Assembly: GCA_007258455.2 (NCBI GenBank)
Contig: VDFB02252616.1
Span: forward strand, 118,704,552-118,768,551
Reading direction: 5' to 3'
Source: Sequoia sempervirens
Lineage: Eukaryota > Streptophyta > Pinopsida > Cupressales > Cupressaceae
DNA length: 64,000 nucleotides
Shown: piece by piece, positions 34,886-47,600 of the stretch
Layout: each line of letters begins with the position of its first letter
Position numbering within the stretch: position 1 is the first letter of the stretch
Translations under genes and position numbers: made by a program
The notes under the pieces: model-generated
What the model saw: the letters and a program-made list of their open reading frames with translations, nothing else
What the model was told of the DNA's origin: nothing
The model's database searches: none

Positions 34886-37310
34886 TGGGGTTAAGTATTT
34901 AGTGTTCATCTCCCAGGCATTAGGTCCTAGGGTTAAGGGTTTAGGATCTTCATATCCTATGGTTCATGAGATGCTTAGAATAACAAATCTATATGGGTTT
35001 AGGGTTTAGGATCTTCATATCCTAGGGTTCATGAGATTCTTAGAATAACAAATTTATATGGGTTAAGGGTTTATGGTTCATCTTCTAGGATTTAGGTCTT
35101 AGGGTTAAGGGTTTAGGATCTTCATATCCTAGGGTTCATGAGATGCTTAGAATAACAAATCTATAGGGGTTAAGGGTTTAGGGTTCATCTCCTAGGATTT
35201 AGTCCTTATGGTTAAGGGTTTAGGATCTTCATATCCAAGGGTTCATGAGATGCTTAGAATAACAAATCTATATCAGTTAAGGGTTTAGGGTTCATCTCCT
35301 AGGCTTTAGGTCCTATGGTTTAGGTTTTAGGGTTTCTAGGGTTCATGAGATGCTAAGAATTAAAAAATATACATGGGTTAAGGGTTTAGGCTCATCTCTT
35401 AGGCCTTAGGTCCTATGGTTTAGGTTTTAGGGTTTCTAGGGTTCACAAGATGCTTAGAATAACAAATTTATATGGGTTAAGGGTGTAGGGATCATATCCT
35501 AGGCCTTAGATCCTCGGGTTAAGGTTTTAGGATCTTCATATCCTAAGGTTCATGAGATTCTTAGAATAACAAATCTATATGGGTTTAGGGTTTAGGGTTC
35601 ATCTCCTAGGTTTTAGGTCATATGGTTTATGGTTTAGGGTTTCTAGGGTTCATGAGATACTTAGAATAACAAATCAAAGGGTTAATGAGATGCATCCCCT
35701 TAATCCACTTTCTTGCATCCCTTTAAGTCATATCCTCTTACATCCCCTTAATCCACCCTCTTGCATCCCTTATGTCACTCTATACGGGTTAAGGGTTTAG
35801 GGTTTCTAGGGTTCATGAGATGCTTAGAATAACAAATCTATATGGGTTAATGGTTTAGGGTTCATCTCCTAGGCTTTAGGTCCTATGGTTTAGGGTTTAG
35901 GGTTTCTAGGTTTCATGAGATGATTAGAATAACAAATCTATATGGGTTAATAGTTTAGGGTTCATCTACTAGGCTTTAGGCCCTATGGTTTAGGGTTTAG
36001 GGTTTCTAGGGTTCATGAAATGCTTAGAATAACAAATCTATATGGGTCAATGGTTTAGGGTTCATCTGCTAGGCTTTAGGTCCTATGGTTTAGGGTTTAT
36101 AGGTTTCATGAGATGCTTAGAATAATAAATCTATAGGGGTTAATGGTTTAGGGTTCATCTCCTAGGCTTTAGGTCCTATGGTTTAGGGTTTAGGGTTTCT
36201 AGGGTTCATGAGATGCTTAGAATAACAAATATATATGGGTTAATGGTTTAGGGTTCATCTCATAGGCTTTAGGTCTTATGGTTTAGGGTTTAGGGTTTCT
36301 AGGTTTCATGAGATGCTTAGAATAACAAATCTATATGGGTTAATGGTTTAGGGTTCGTCTCCTAGGCTTTAGGTCCTATGGTTTAGGTTTTAGGGTTTCT
36401 AAGGTTCATGAGATGCTTAGAATAGCAAATCTATATGGGTTAATGATTTAGGGTTCATCTCCTAGGCTTTAGGTCCTATGGTTTAGGGTTTCTAGGTTTC
36501 ATGAGATGCTTAGAATAGAAAATCTATATGGGTTAATGGTTTAGGGTTCATCTCCCAGGCTTTAGGTCCTATGGTTTAGGGTTTAGGATTTCTAGGGTTC
36601 ATGAGATGCTTAATCCCTTTAAGTCATTCTCTCAAATCCCCTTAATCCACCCTCTTGCATCCCTTAAGTCACTCTATATGGGTTAAGGGTTTAGGGTTCA
36701 TCTACTAGGCTTTAGGTCTTATGGCTTTTTAGGGTTTCTAGGTTCATGAGATGTTTAGAATAACAAATCTATATGGGTTAATGGTTTATGGTTCATCTGC
36801 TAGGCTTTAGGTCCTATGGTTTAGGGTTTAGGATTTCTAGATTTCATGAGATGTTTAGAATAACAAATCTATATGGGTTAATTGTTTAGGGTTCATCTTC
36901 TAGGCTTTAGGTCCTATGATTTAGGGTTGAGGGTTTATAGGTTTCATGATATGCTTAGAATAACAAATCTATATGGGTTAATGGTTTAGGATTCATCTCC
37001 TAGGCTTTAGGTCCTATGGTTTAGGGTTTAGGATTTCTAGGTTTCATGAGATGCTTATAATAACAAATCTATATGGGTTAATGGTTTAGGGTTCATCACA
37101 TGCAACCCCTTAATCCACCCTCTTGCATCCCTTTAAGTCATTCTCTTAACTCCCCTTAATCCACCCTCTTGCATCCATTTAAGTCATTATATTAACTCCC
37201 TTTAATCCACCCTCTTACATCCCCTTAAGTCATTCTCTTAACTCCCCTTAAGGAATTCTCTTAGGACCCCTTAAGCTATATCCTCTTAGGTCCCCTTAAT
37301 CTAGCCTATG
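34886..37310. repeat. TTTAGGG-containing satellite with 93/100-bp units, mixed with CCCCTTAA blocks
   Basis: The unit holds GGGTTTAGGGTTCATCTCC, TAGGCTTTAGGTCCTATGG, one or two TTTAGGG heptamers, and ATGAGATGCTTAGAATAACA. Landmark steps of 93, 100, 100, 100 and 93 bp between 36021 and 36507 differ by exactly one heptamer. CCCCTTAA-type pieces interrupt at about 35690-35780, 36612-36680 and 37095-37310. Open frames here are by-products. Confidence 0.9.
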
Positions 37311-38279
37311 GAAAACATCACTTGAATTTGTAAGGAATTTATAAGATCCAATTTTCTAACTTTTACTATATATTTTTATTTTTATCGCATGAATTATTTA
37401 GTTAAATGACTCATAAAAACTATAGTTACTTTACTTACATTAATTATTTTTGTAGGTTCTCATCAAGTCAGTCTACCATGTGATTGTCACTGTAAAAAGA
37501 AATTATCAAGAGACTATGTAAATATCAATTTGTGGTCTTGACCTAAAAGTTGATAAGCTTTAATTGTATCTACATGCACATATGTTTCATCGTGTTATAT
37601 AGTTATATTAAACATCAATATACATTATATATTTTTGTTCGATGTATGAACTTCAATGAACCTATTAACCACTTTTGAAATATCTTGTTCCAATTTTATC
37701 TTATACAAATCATGTCTTATATTTACCACATTTTATATAATTTTTCAATTGTATAGATTATACATTTTATACATACAAGGAGATATATTTTTGTTTAGTG
37801 ACTCAAATATTTGCTAGAATTGGAAAATAGCTAAAATTACTTGCCCTTAATTTATTATGAATATGATCTAAACTATTTAAGGAATATTTTAATTTTTCAC
37901 CTAACCATGTGATAAATTATTGAAATTTAAGAGTTAATCATTTTAAGACATGTCTAAACTTAATTCAACAATGGCATGTAAATATATATGAAATTTGATT
38001 CTAGATAAGAATTTATATAGTGCATATTACTTGAAAATTAGATAAAATATATATACATACATGAGTGCATATAATCATAAAAATCAACATAACACGATCA
38101 TAATTGAGTGCATATATAATCATCATATTAACGTCAACTGATATAAATAAACACAAACATGATCATATTAATCGATATAATGTATGTGAAATGGTCCATG
38201 AAATAACATGTTCAAAATGTATATGTCAAGTCCAACACATATATTTAAATAAAACTAGAGATCTATAGTCCATAAAATT
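37311..38279. other. Non-coding stretch
   Basis: Very AT-rich with TATATA runs; I see no gene, RNA or defined repeat. Confidence 0.5.
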
Positions 38280-41200
38280 TAAAACCATCAACCATTAGGG
38301 TGATCAGTCAAATCAAGTCTCCTCTTTGCTCCACATGGACTAGATGTACCTATTTCATGTTGTAGAAGATTACAACAAACTTGAAATTAGATTTAAAGTT
38401 ATTTAGAAATTTTGATTTAATTTAACATATAAACTTGAAAATATAAACTTGATAAAAATAAATTTAATTAAATATCTAGTAAATACAGTAAAAAATGATT
38501 TTTAGTATGCATAAATTACCATATGATCATGTGAATCTACAGGCACATTTTGTTTAATGGGTAGCATAATTGTCAATTGAGAAGGTCCAAATGCTTTATC
38601 TACTATTTCCTATATATTCAAATAAAGCAAACAATATGTTAGAACCTCGAATATGTATTTATATATATATATAAGGTCCCTAAAAGTTGTATAGGAGATT
38701 TAGTAAAGTTTACAACCTTTAATGATATGACCTCATGATCATCCACTTGATATTTCCCATGCATAAAAGTTGATGATGTCTCAAGTGCGCATGCCATGGA
38801 TATCACATGAAATCCCTGCATTGGTGCAGGAGCATCTTGAAATTAATTTGATTTTATTGAAATTATATTGTTTAACATTTAAAAATGGGTCATTCAAGTC
38901 ATTTTAAATGTATTAATTCCCTTAGGAGGTCAAGTTTTAAGTTTGATGTCAAAATTTGTGTAAATGCAAAAGTTGTCCAAAAATTGCAAAAATTGTCAAT
39001 ATGCAAAAAAATGATGTAATAAGAAATATGAAAGGTCACTTATAGTTTTAGGTGGTTGGGGGTAGTTGAAAGTCAAAAATTCATGATTTAATTCCTTTGA
39101 AAAGGCTTTGGAACCATTTGGTAATTCGTGGGTGGTTGAAGTTTTGATTGGGAATAAAGAAAAACATGGTTTTCTTTCATTTTACTTCATAAATTCACTA
39201 TTTCCAACCCTTGTACGGAAACATACAGGCTCAGGTGCATGGATAATGGTTTTTAAATGGTAATAGGCTCAACCACCTCCCATTTTCTTTTTGTCTCATG
39301 TAAATTGGTTTAGATTTGTGCAAGATATTTGAAATTTGATATTTGAAATTTGGTGTTGACAGGTAAAACCCTGATTTAGGGTAAACAAAGATATGAAAAG
39401 TGATGTTTCTCACATGTTAAACATTGAAATCTCTTGATTTTCGTTGGGGAAACTCTTTGTAAAAAAATACACTTCCATTTCCTAAAGACTTTAGAGCAAA
39501 ACAAAAAGGGGTAAAGTGAGTAAGATTGGAATTTCTGACTATAAACTGTGTCTCAGTCCAGAAACAAGGCAATCAAGAGAGTAAGATTTAGGGTTTGTGT
39601 AAATATCTTGAGAAATGGACTTTTGGAAAAAATTTAAGCATGATTAGGTCTGAATTAACACATTCCAAGTTTTGGACAAGAGAAAATTCTTGTGGAGTTA
39701 ATATATTCAATAAGCCCCATTTGGTGTGAAGGCCTAAATACAAACTGAGAAAGTGGATTTTAGAGACAATGTTACAAAAGACTTAATACCCATTTTAGGA
39801 TATGTTTTAAAAAAGCACTAAAGACACTCAAATTTGTAAAATGATTTTTGTTTTAGTGTATAATTTGGGGGAAAAGGCTCTATTAGTCCAATTTTGGAAT
39901 CAACAAGTGAAGGTCTTGGGTAGGTGTTTGAAAGAATGTCTTGAATACTGGATTGGGAATGTACTAATTTTGTTTTGCAAACATATTTAGGCATGTTGGT
40001 GCTATTGGTGAATGAATTTTGGCTTGGAAAGGTGAATTTGTTTGTGGTTGGGGTCTAAATAGGCCTATTTGATGTTTTAGGACAGCCATAAAGAAGTGAT
40101 GAAATATGAATGGGTAGACATTGCAATTGTTTTTTTTTTTTGGTTAAATTGAGATTACTAAAGTTTTTTGAAGGTCATTGAAGGAGGTTGGAACTCTGAA
40201 TGCAATTTTGAGTGCTTGAGTTAAGAGATTTGTGAAGGAAAAGTGAACAAATGATGAGTAACCAAATAAGATTGTGTTGAGTTTTGTTAAATGAGATTGA
40301 GTAAATGATTTTCTTCCTTTGTACTTGCATCACACATATAGATACAACAATGTATAGATCATTCACACATGCGTACAAATTCAAATTAAATTAGATCTAT
40401 GATGTATATTTAATTTAAACTTAACAAACTTTTGAAAGCACACACATGAGCTAATGATGACTCAGGAGTGCTCACCATAACATGTGATTGGTTAGTACTC
40501 GGTATCACATGACCTCCCTACATCTAGATACAATATATCATTTCACACATGTACAAATTCAAATTAAATTAGATATGTCCACATAAATAAAAATATATAT
40601 ATTGGTTTGTACCTAACCAAAAGGTGAGCCCAATTCTACAACACTCGAAATACAGACATGATCATATTGAGATTCAGGCATCGTGTGATCATGCATCTAC
40701 ACTGAATAGTACTTGAATTAATATATACATAATTTAATGTTATTATTTACATGAATTTTGCACATTTTAAACAAATTATTTAAATGTGCCTAAGTTCAAA
40801 AGATGTACATACCTATGTAGGATGATCCTCAGAATATAGTAAATCCATATATGACTCCATCCTAGATGCATGTGGGTCACCTGAAGTGGATGCCTGAGTA
40901 TGCCCATAGCCTGAGCCTCCATGCTCTCTATTGCCCACTTCAATCATCGTGTGTGTAGTCTAATGAGTGAGATGTCTTGAAAGAGATCTCAATGCTCCTA
41001 ATGTCAACAACATCGTCTACTACTAAAATGCAATGGGAACACCAAGAGAAGGAGGAGAAACAATAGGAGAAATTGAAGCATGTCATTGAGGATCGACACG
41101 TGCTCCTAATCTATGTTGGGGCATGCCACGCCTAGTTCCTTGAAATGACCTCATATCAAAATAGTTGGGTTTCAAACCCAACTAAAACTCATCCCATAAC

Positions 41201-41772
41201 TTTCTCAAAAAGTAAAGGGGCACCTCACAATTGCCATGTGGTGGAGTATCAAACACCATCCACTATCTATCTCAAAAAATTTCAGCTATCTACGGGTGCC
41301 TACACCATTTAATTGAAATTCATTTTTTGGTGGGTGGAATTGGTTTGTTTGTTTGGGGGCTAAAAAAATATTGGAAAATGGCTTGTTTAGTAATTTTAAG
41401 GTCACAAATTTCTTTATAAGACAATCTATCTGCATAGAATTGTATCCTCTCTTCTCTCCATTCATGGAACCTATCTAGGTCTGCATCAATAGATTGAACA
41501 TAATTGACAACAGTTTGCATCGAAGATACAAACCGTGCCAGATGGGGGGGGATATCAAGCTCATTTTTTATCAAATCTATATTTTCCTAAATCACATTAA
41601 GGTTTTCTCTAATGCTCTCTCTTAATTAATCCCAATCTACTATAGGGCATGGGGAGTTAGGAGGTAGAGAGGGTGGAGGTGTGGGGTTTTTTCGTGGTGG
41701 TAGATGTGGATGTATGGGATCTTCAAGTCATTCATTAGGTATAAAATCCTCTATGTTAAATTCAGGCTCCAT
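38280..41772 (-). pseudogene. Decayed multi-exon gene, family C copy 1
   Basis: Starts MEPEFNIEDFIPNE at 41772. A Pro-rich stretch leads to HEWREERIQFYADRLSYKE (in frame 41574-41320), then WMVFDTPPHGNCEVPLYFLR (41262-41203), PNYFDM and GARVDPQ, and a tail with GHTQASTSGDPHASRMESYM near 40850. Further minus-strand exon-like pieces with plausible splice edges follow: PESQYDHVCISSVVELGSPF (about 40625-40700), HVIPSTNQSHVMVSTPESS (about 40440-40510), and MQGFHVISMACALETSSTFM (38821-38762) with VDDHEVISLKVVNF after it. Six or more stops break it. Homologous to 60820-62125. No known domain recognised; the downstream exons are less certain than the first part. Confidence 0.5.
38830..40430. other. 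Non-coding stretch between exon-like remnants
   Basis: AT-rich sequence within the span of family C copy 1, without a supportable frame; it could be a long intron or an unrelated insertion. CACACATG.GTACAAATTCAA phrases at about 40362 and 40548 are direct duplicates of about 50 bp. Confidence 0.4.
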
Positions 41773-41789
41773 GTTCAATGAAATGGCAA

Positions 41790-42590
41790 TTGCATGTTAA
41801 ACAATTAAAAAATATATATCAACAAACTAATTAAATAATGTACACAATTTGAAAGTTATAAATCACATGAATGTGAAAAAATTCAAAATACATTTCATTT
41901 GAAGACATTCAATTTAAAACATTAAAAAATCCATAGCATGAAAATTTAGACTAATTTATGTTATAGAATTTATACAAACAATTACAACCTCCCCTACAAC
42001 ATGTACATTAAATTATACAATTAAAGTCATGTACATGTACCCTTGATTAAATTCTCAGTTTATCTTAAATTTTGATTTCAACACAATGGCCTAATTTAAA
42101 ATCTTTAAATAATAATATCAATGTCCTACTTCATTGATTTGACAAGTGGAAAAATTAAAAATGTATTAAGTATAATTTAATGAGCTACTTGATCATAATT
42201 TATTGTTGGCATTTCCTAATTGTGTGATTTTGGGAAGGTGATATTTTGGTTTAATTTCTAACTAAATTTCTAGAGTTGTTTTTCTTAACTAGCTTATATT
42301 TCCTTTCTAGTTTGAGAAGATAATCATGGCTATTTCAACAGTTTCTCAAGTTTTGTTATTATATATTTGATAGACATATATTTATAAGTCTCAAACGTTG
42401 TCACTTTTGAAATTTTTAAGTATTATGTCCATGAAGAGGAATATATAAAATTATAAATTGTCCATTCCTTTTCATTTTCTATTATAGACTATGAAACTCA
42501 AAATTTTATTGCAATAAATTTGATTTTGAGAATTAGAGCCAACAAGCATATTCACATAAATTATATTTTATGATCTAGAGAGTTTAATTT
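41790..42590. other. Non-coding stretch
   Basis: AT-rich DNA upstream of family C copy 1; nothing identified. Confidence 0.5.
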
Positions 42591-44270
42591 TATTAAAGAT
42601 CGCATGAAGGTGTCTTGTAGTCATACCTTTTCTTGGGAAGTTCATTCTCCTAGCCTTGTGGAGTCTTTTAAAGGTTGAAACCCTTTTTTAGTGACCATTT
42701 TCATGTCTCCTACATCCCTTAGATGGTAGGGTGTATTTGGTTATGTCTAAGTCTTTCGCTTGTGCGATGACACTTGCTTTTGTGGCATCATGGTTAGTCA
42801 TCTTGCACATGATGATATCTTAATGTCGTTAGTTTTGTGCATATTTGTTTTAAAAAAAATGCTTTTATTAGTTAATGTCATGTGGGTCCTTTGGTGGGGC
42901 ATTACATCTAGTATCAAAGTGCCATGTTCATACACTAAGAGCTCTAATTTATATGCCTACTTGGGTATGTGCAGGACCATCATAGAAAAAATAGGCCCTT
43001 AAATGGCAAAAAATTCAAGAAAAATCAAAGTTAGACAACTTGATGTAAAAATTTGAATAAGTTATCTATATTATTTCAAAAATATGTAAAAATAGAATCT
43101 ATAGCAAATTGAATGTATTTTCTAAATTACTAGGTTTGTTTATTTATTTATTTTAAATATATTTGGTGAAAATTTGAAATTTTAATGTAGTGGTACTTAA
43201 ATTTCAGGGAAAAAATAAGAAGTAGGTGTTTGTCTGACGACCCTAACCACAATAAAATGATAATATTTTTTTATAAGATTTTAGATATAAGTAGAGGACT
43301 CATGCCCGGATGTGATGCATATTTTTTATAATTTTTTTCCAAGTAAATAATTAATTATGAATTTTTATTACAAATTTTAAAAATATAAAAACTCGTATGT
43401 CTAACCACCTTAACTTGGTCAAAACTTCATGAAATTTAATTTTTCTTTTTTAATCCTATAGTATGTGAAGCATAGAATGTGATGCATGTTTTGGATTCAG
43501 AAAATGTGATACTATTTGAAAGCTATAGGTGTTTTTCAATCAGCCTATCAATTAGCACTTTAGTCGTAATTCAAATAGAAAATGAATAATAATTATTTAT
43601 TAAATTCAAAGTAAAGAATAATTTATATTGGTGAAAAGTTGAGAATCTCCTTTAAAAACCCTTTTCATTTCATCAATTTTGGGTAAAAAAAAGTCGTTAG
43701 CCACATACCCTACAAATACCCATCATATTGCCACTTTTTGGCCCATCATGATCCTGCACATACCCACTTGTGAGTGGTGTGTGGTTGTTAATTTCAAATT
43801 ATTGTATCATTCTATCTTGGATTAATGAATGTCATGCCTTAATAATGCTTTTTAGATGATTCTATGTATGTCCTAACCTATGCATTTATTGTCAATGAAA
43901 AATGCCTCCTAGGCGTCATGTCACTCATCAAAGTGGGAATGAGGGGAAGGCTAAGAACCCACCTATGAATCCTATTGGTGGTCCTCAAGTTATTAATCTC
44001 CTTCAAGATATAATTATAAGGGTCCCTCATCAAGAGGCGTCCCATTTAGTGCATTCCCATCATTCTTGGGAGAATAGAGAGGAGAAGCCTCAAGGTGGAG
44101 ATAGAGAGAGAGCACTCTAGGAGCCCTCATAATTCTAAATTAGATGGAGAGGTAGGTTGAGAGCCACCCATAGAGGGGATAGGTGGGTGGTGCATGTGGA
44201 TGGTGTGCTACCAAGACAATTTCATGTATATTCAATTGGTTTTGTCTTGACTTTTAGTAACCATATGGTT
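42590..44270 (+). mobile_element. Ty3/gypsy (chromovirus-like) LTR end, primer site and gag start, interrupted
   Basis: GGGGCATTACATCTAGTATC then AAAGTGCC (42898-42923) resembles the junction between a chromovirus LTR and its tRNA-Met primer site. The MITE-like element 42963-43765 is inserted just after it. Beyond that, a frame at 43902-44120 begins MPPRRHVTHQSGNEG, a start typical of gypsy gag proteins, and decays after 44120. No pol remains. Confidence 0.5.
42963..43765. mobile_element. MITE-like element, copy 2 (803 bp)
   Basis: GGGTATGTGCAGGACCAT at the left and its near-exact inverse (GGGTATGTGCAGGATCAT on the minus strand) at the right. ACTT flanks both sides (42959-42962, 43766-43769), a candidate 4-bp target duplication. 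Interior collinear with 5083-5870 at high similarity. No coding frame. Confidence 0.8.
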
Positions 44271-45175
44271 TCATTTTCCTTGCAAGGTTAAAATTGAGTG
44301 GTAAATTATACTTGCAAAGCCTATTTTGATGAAATTTGATACTTGGTTTTGAGTTGCTTAGAGGTATGTATAGGGACATAGATACAAATTTTAGGGACTT
44401 GTTGTGCACCTAAGCATGAAGATTATGAACATAGGTGAATATTGTTAAAGAAATTGAACAAGGACTTGGAAAAGTGAGCCCACCAAGTATTTGAAGATTT
44501 GTTAGAGGTGGAGAATAAGGATTAGGAGTGATAAAAGGTATTACTAATGCAATCTTGGGGTCATTGATAAATATTATTAAGACCATATTTGAAACAAGTT
44601 ATCATTTCCTTGACATTATAAATAGACTTATCTAAGGATTATATGTGATTTCAGGGCTAGTAAAAAGACAAGAAATCTAGACATTATAAATCTATTTTAG
44701 GTTCAGGTTTTAGGGTTTAGGGTTTTAGGGTTTAGGTCTTAGGATTAAGGTTTTTAGTTTTTAGGTCTATGCTTTTTGGAACCTAGGGTTTAGGGTTTTG
44801 ATTTCTAAGTTTTGTGTCCAAGTTAGGTTAAATTATTGTTAATTTAAGTATAGATTTTATGGTTTTCAATTTACAATTTAACGTTTTTGGTTTTAAATAT
44901 AATTTAAAAACTATAAAATATTCAACGTAAAACAAACAAATACTAAATAACAATTACAAAACAAAAATGCAAGATATAAAGCAAAAAGAGAGAAAAATTC
45001 AACCAACTTGGAGGTCACTGAGGTCGATTGTGTCAACGGGAGGAGGTGGCAGTGAAAATTAGGTTGAAATCATCCCTCAGGAGCACATACATGAAATTAG
45101 CTCTCCCTCAAGGTCGTCGGCCAAACTATAGTGAGAAAATGAATAACACAATCATTTATTTAAAAAATTAAATAG
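44271..45175. other. Non-coding stretch with a small TTTAGGG cluster
   Basis: AT-rich. At 44700-44770 there is a short group of GTTTTAGGGTTTAGGG units, a minor relative of the larger telomere-like tracts. Nothing else identified. Confidence 0.6.
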
Positions 45176-45179
45176 CTTT

Positions 45180-45310
45180 AAGAAACACATACGTGTTATA
45201 AAATGCATACGTGTTGGGTGCATACTCAAATCTAAATGCATACGCATTCAAATTTAGGCTCAGGTACTCGATCCAAAGCGTGTATGTGTTTTTAAAAAAT
45301 GCATATGAGT
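45180..45310. repeat. Cluster of ACACATACGTGT-like motifs
   Basis: AAACACATACGTGTTATAAA, ATGCATACGTGTTGGG, AATGCATACGCATTC and GCGTGTATGTGTTTTT occur within 130 bp in both orientations, upstream of the gag-like frame at 45411. Confidence 0.6.
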
Positions 45311-45410
45311 TTCTTGCGATTTTTTTGTTTTGGCCGAAACTTCCCCTCTTTGTGGACCCAACTTCCAACTTTTACCCACTAAATCCGTGGTTGGATAAAT
45401 TGTTCCTCTT

Positions 45411-46028
45411 GTGGATAACCTTCAAAAATTGATCAATGTACAAGGAATAGAAGTGTTGTGCAACCTAGCTCATATAATGGACTCAAACATCCCTATAGCA
45501 GCTAGTTGCATTCAAACCCTTACTAATGCTCAAAATATAATAGGAAAATATGTTTCCTTTCCTACAACTATACCTTCTATTCCCACTTTCACTCCTCTAG
45601 TTGTAGCATCCACTAGACAATATAGTAATGATCTTAACTCTAGTTTAGGGATTTATTGTGGGAATCCTTATAGTTTTTTCTCTTCATCTACCACACCTCC
45701 ATTTTCTCCACCCCTCATCAACTTTCAAAACAATAACCCTTTAATCATTAACAATTGCCCTACACACTCCACAAATTCTCAAAATATGTCACAAAATGAT
45801 CCTGTAATAAATAAAATTTTACAAAACATGTCATTTTTACAACAAAAAAAATTAAACATGAACCAAATTCAATCCAATGCTAACCCTCCAAAATATCTCA
45901 CACATAGTTTGTTATCATTTTCTATCCTAAAAACACCTAATCTACAAAACATTGAGATTCCTCGCTTTGAGAAGTATGCTAGCAAAGGAGATCCAAACAA
46001 TCACATATCTACTTTCACTGCTCTATGA
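45411..46028 (+). pseudogene. Gypsy gag N-terminal fragment
   Basis: A 205-codon frame, Asn/Pro/Gln-rich, ends in IPRFEKYASKGDPNNHISTF, the entry into the retrotransposon gag domain ('F.KYDGKGDP..H' in plant gypsy elements). A stop at 46026-46028 cuts it before the core of the domain. Gag would form the virus-like particle. No pol follows. Confidence 0.55.
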
Positions 46029-46996
46029 GCACCCTTTTGGGTTTAGCTAAGCATAAAGTAAAGGAGAGATTTTCCACTCTCAAGAATTGGCCTTTAATTG
46101 TTGATGTTCCATTAGAAAACCTTTGTCCTTTCCTCTTGATGACAAGTCCCTTGTCTTGAGGATAGGTTCACACTTTGGGAATGTGTAGTTGCAACTTTGG
46201 GGACTGACAAGTGGTGATGTTGTCAAAGATAAATAATCTAAAGTTTTCATTGTAAATATTTTGGAATTTCACCATTGAAAGTATTTTTTATAGCTATGGT
46301 CATTTTTCTTGTGTTTAGTTGGAAACCCATCAACTTGCATCAACAAGTGGCATTCTTGTTAGGGATTAAAAACCCAAAACCCTAATTGCAAACCCTATAT
46401 TTCAATTTTTTTTTATTCATACTTCTTTGCAACAGTGTTTATTTACTTTGTGTGTAGTGTTGGTAACCCATAAACTTGCACTAAGTGGCACCACTACCAA
46501 GGATAAATAATCTAAGGTTTTGATTGAAAATCTTTGGGGATTCAATCCATTGAAGTTATTTTGTGGTTGTGTCATTTGTTGTTCTTTCTTGAAGTTTTTT
46601 AGCTCTTCCTTAGTGAAGAGTGGCAACTCTATCATTTGAACCTAGAGGCAGAAATAAGAAAAAAATTGAGGGAGAGAATAAGGCATTCAAAATAGCATCA
46701 AGGTTGTGAAGGAAAATATGTGCAAACAAAAGGGTAGCAAGCCACATGAAGAGAAAAATAAAAGGGTAAGTCTATGTAGCTCTCTTCTCAAATGCAAGAA
46801 ATTAGTACTTCCAAGAGGGAAAAAAAATTCATGGACTTAAGGGATAAATATTTATATGCATATGATAATTCTATACATAATTTTGTATGAATCATTAAAA
46901 TTCCTTATAGGTTGAATAATGATACTAGAAGACATATGCATAGAAGTAGGTCCATGATACATATGATTAAAATATTAGTATGATTAAAATCTTAGT

Positions 46997-47600
46997 ATGC
47001 CTAATCCAAATGTAAGAACCCTGCACGTTAGATCACCATGTGTTTCCCTTAATTTCTCACATGATATTGATTTTCATGATGCAAATAAACCAAATCAATT
47101 AGAGGATGATGGCAAGGAAATAAATTTTGATCAAGAGAATACTTACTTGATCACCTTAGAGAAAGAACTCAAACATTTCAAGCAAAGATCCAAATGAATG
47201 AAGTTAGGCTTGCTAGACAAGCTCAATTACAAGTCTAATTAGACCAATTTTCTCAAAAACAAAATTGAAACCAAAATTAGTATGCTTATAATAAGCTTGT
47301 GTATCAAAATCAATACTCATTGCAAGTCAACGATCCCCATAATGTGAAAGTCCCATTTAAGAGACAAACTCGAAGATTCTCACCAACAAAGCAACCCCTT
47401 GGATTAGATAGTTATAAGAAAATAGACTACATTGGAGTCCTTGACTATCCTATTCAAATTCCAAATGAGATTAGAGTGAAAATTCTCAAGTTTCAAGGGA
47501 ACAGTGCAATCTCTGGAAAATAACACTTTGAGGACAAACCCAAAGTTTGTCATGAATGAATTGACAATGAAGTCATGGAAACTTTGAGGAAATTTTGATA
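46997..47600 (+). pseudogene. Second gag-like fragment
   Basis: The frame 47299-47523 ends QIPNEIRVKILKFQGNSAIS and, past a stop, continues HFEDKPKVCHE and IDNEVMETLRKF, a pattern of gypsy gag domains (entry, then H.F.D...C...). A 66-codon frame at 46997-47197 lies before it with a Lys/Gln-rich end. The two gag-like fragments (45411 and here) may come from different elements. Confidence 0.4.

Noticed and set aside
34200..37310. CRISPR-like array
   Set aside because: Units are contiguous satellites with drifted copies and no unique spacers, in a plant nuclear context.
41231..41419. 62-codon plus-strand frame
   Set aside because: Antisense to the WMVFDTPP block of family C copy 1.
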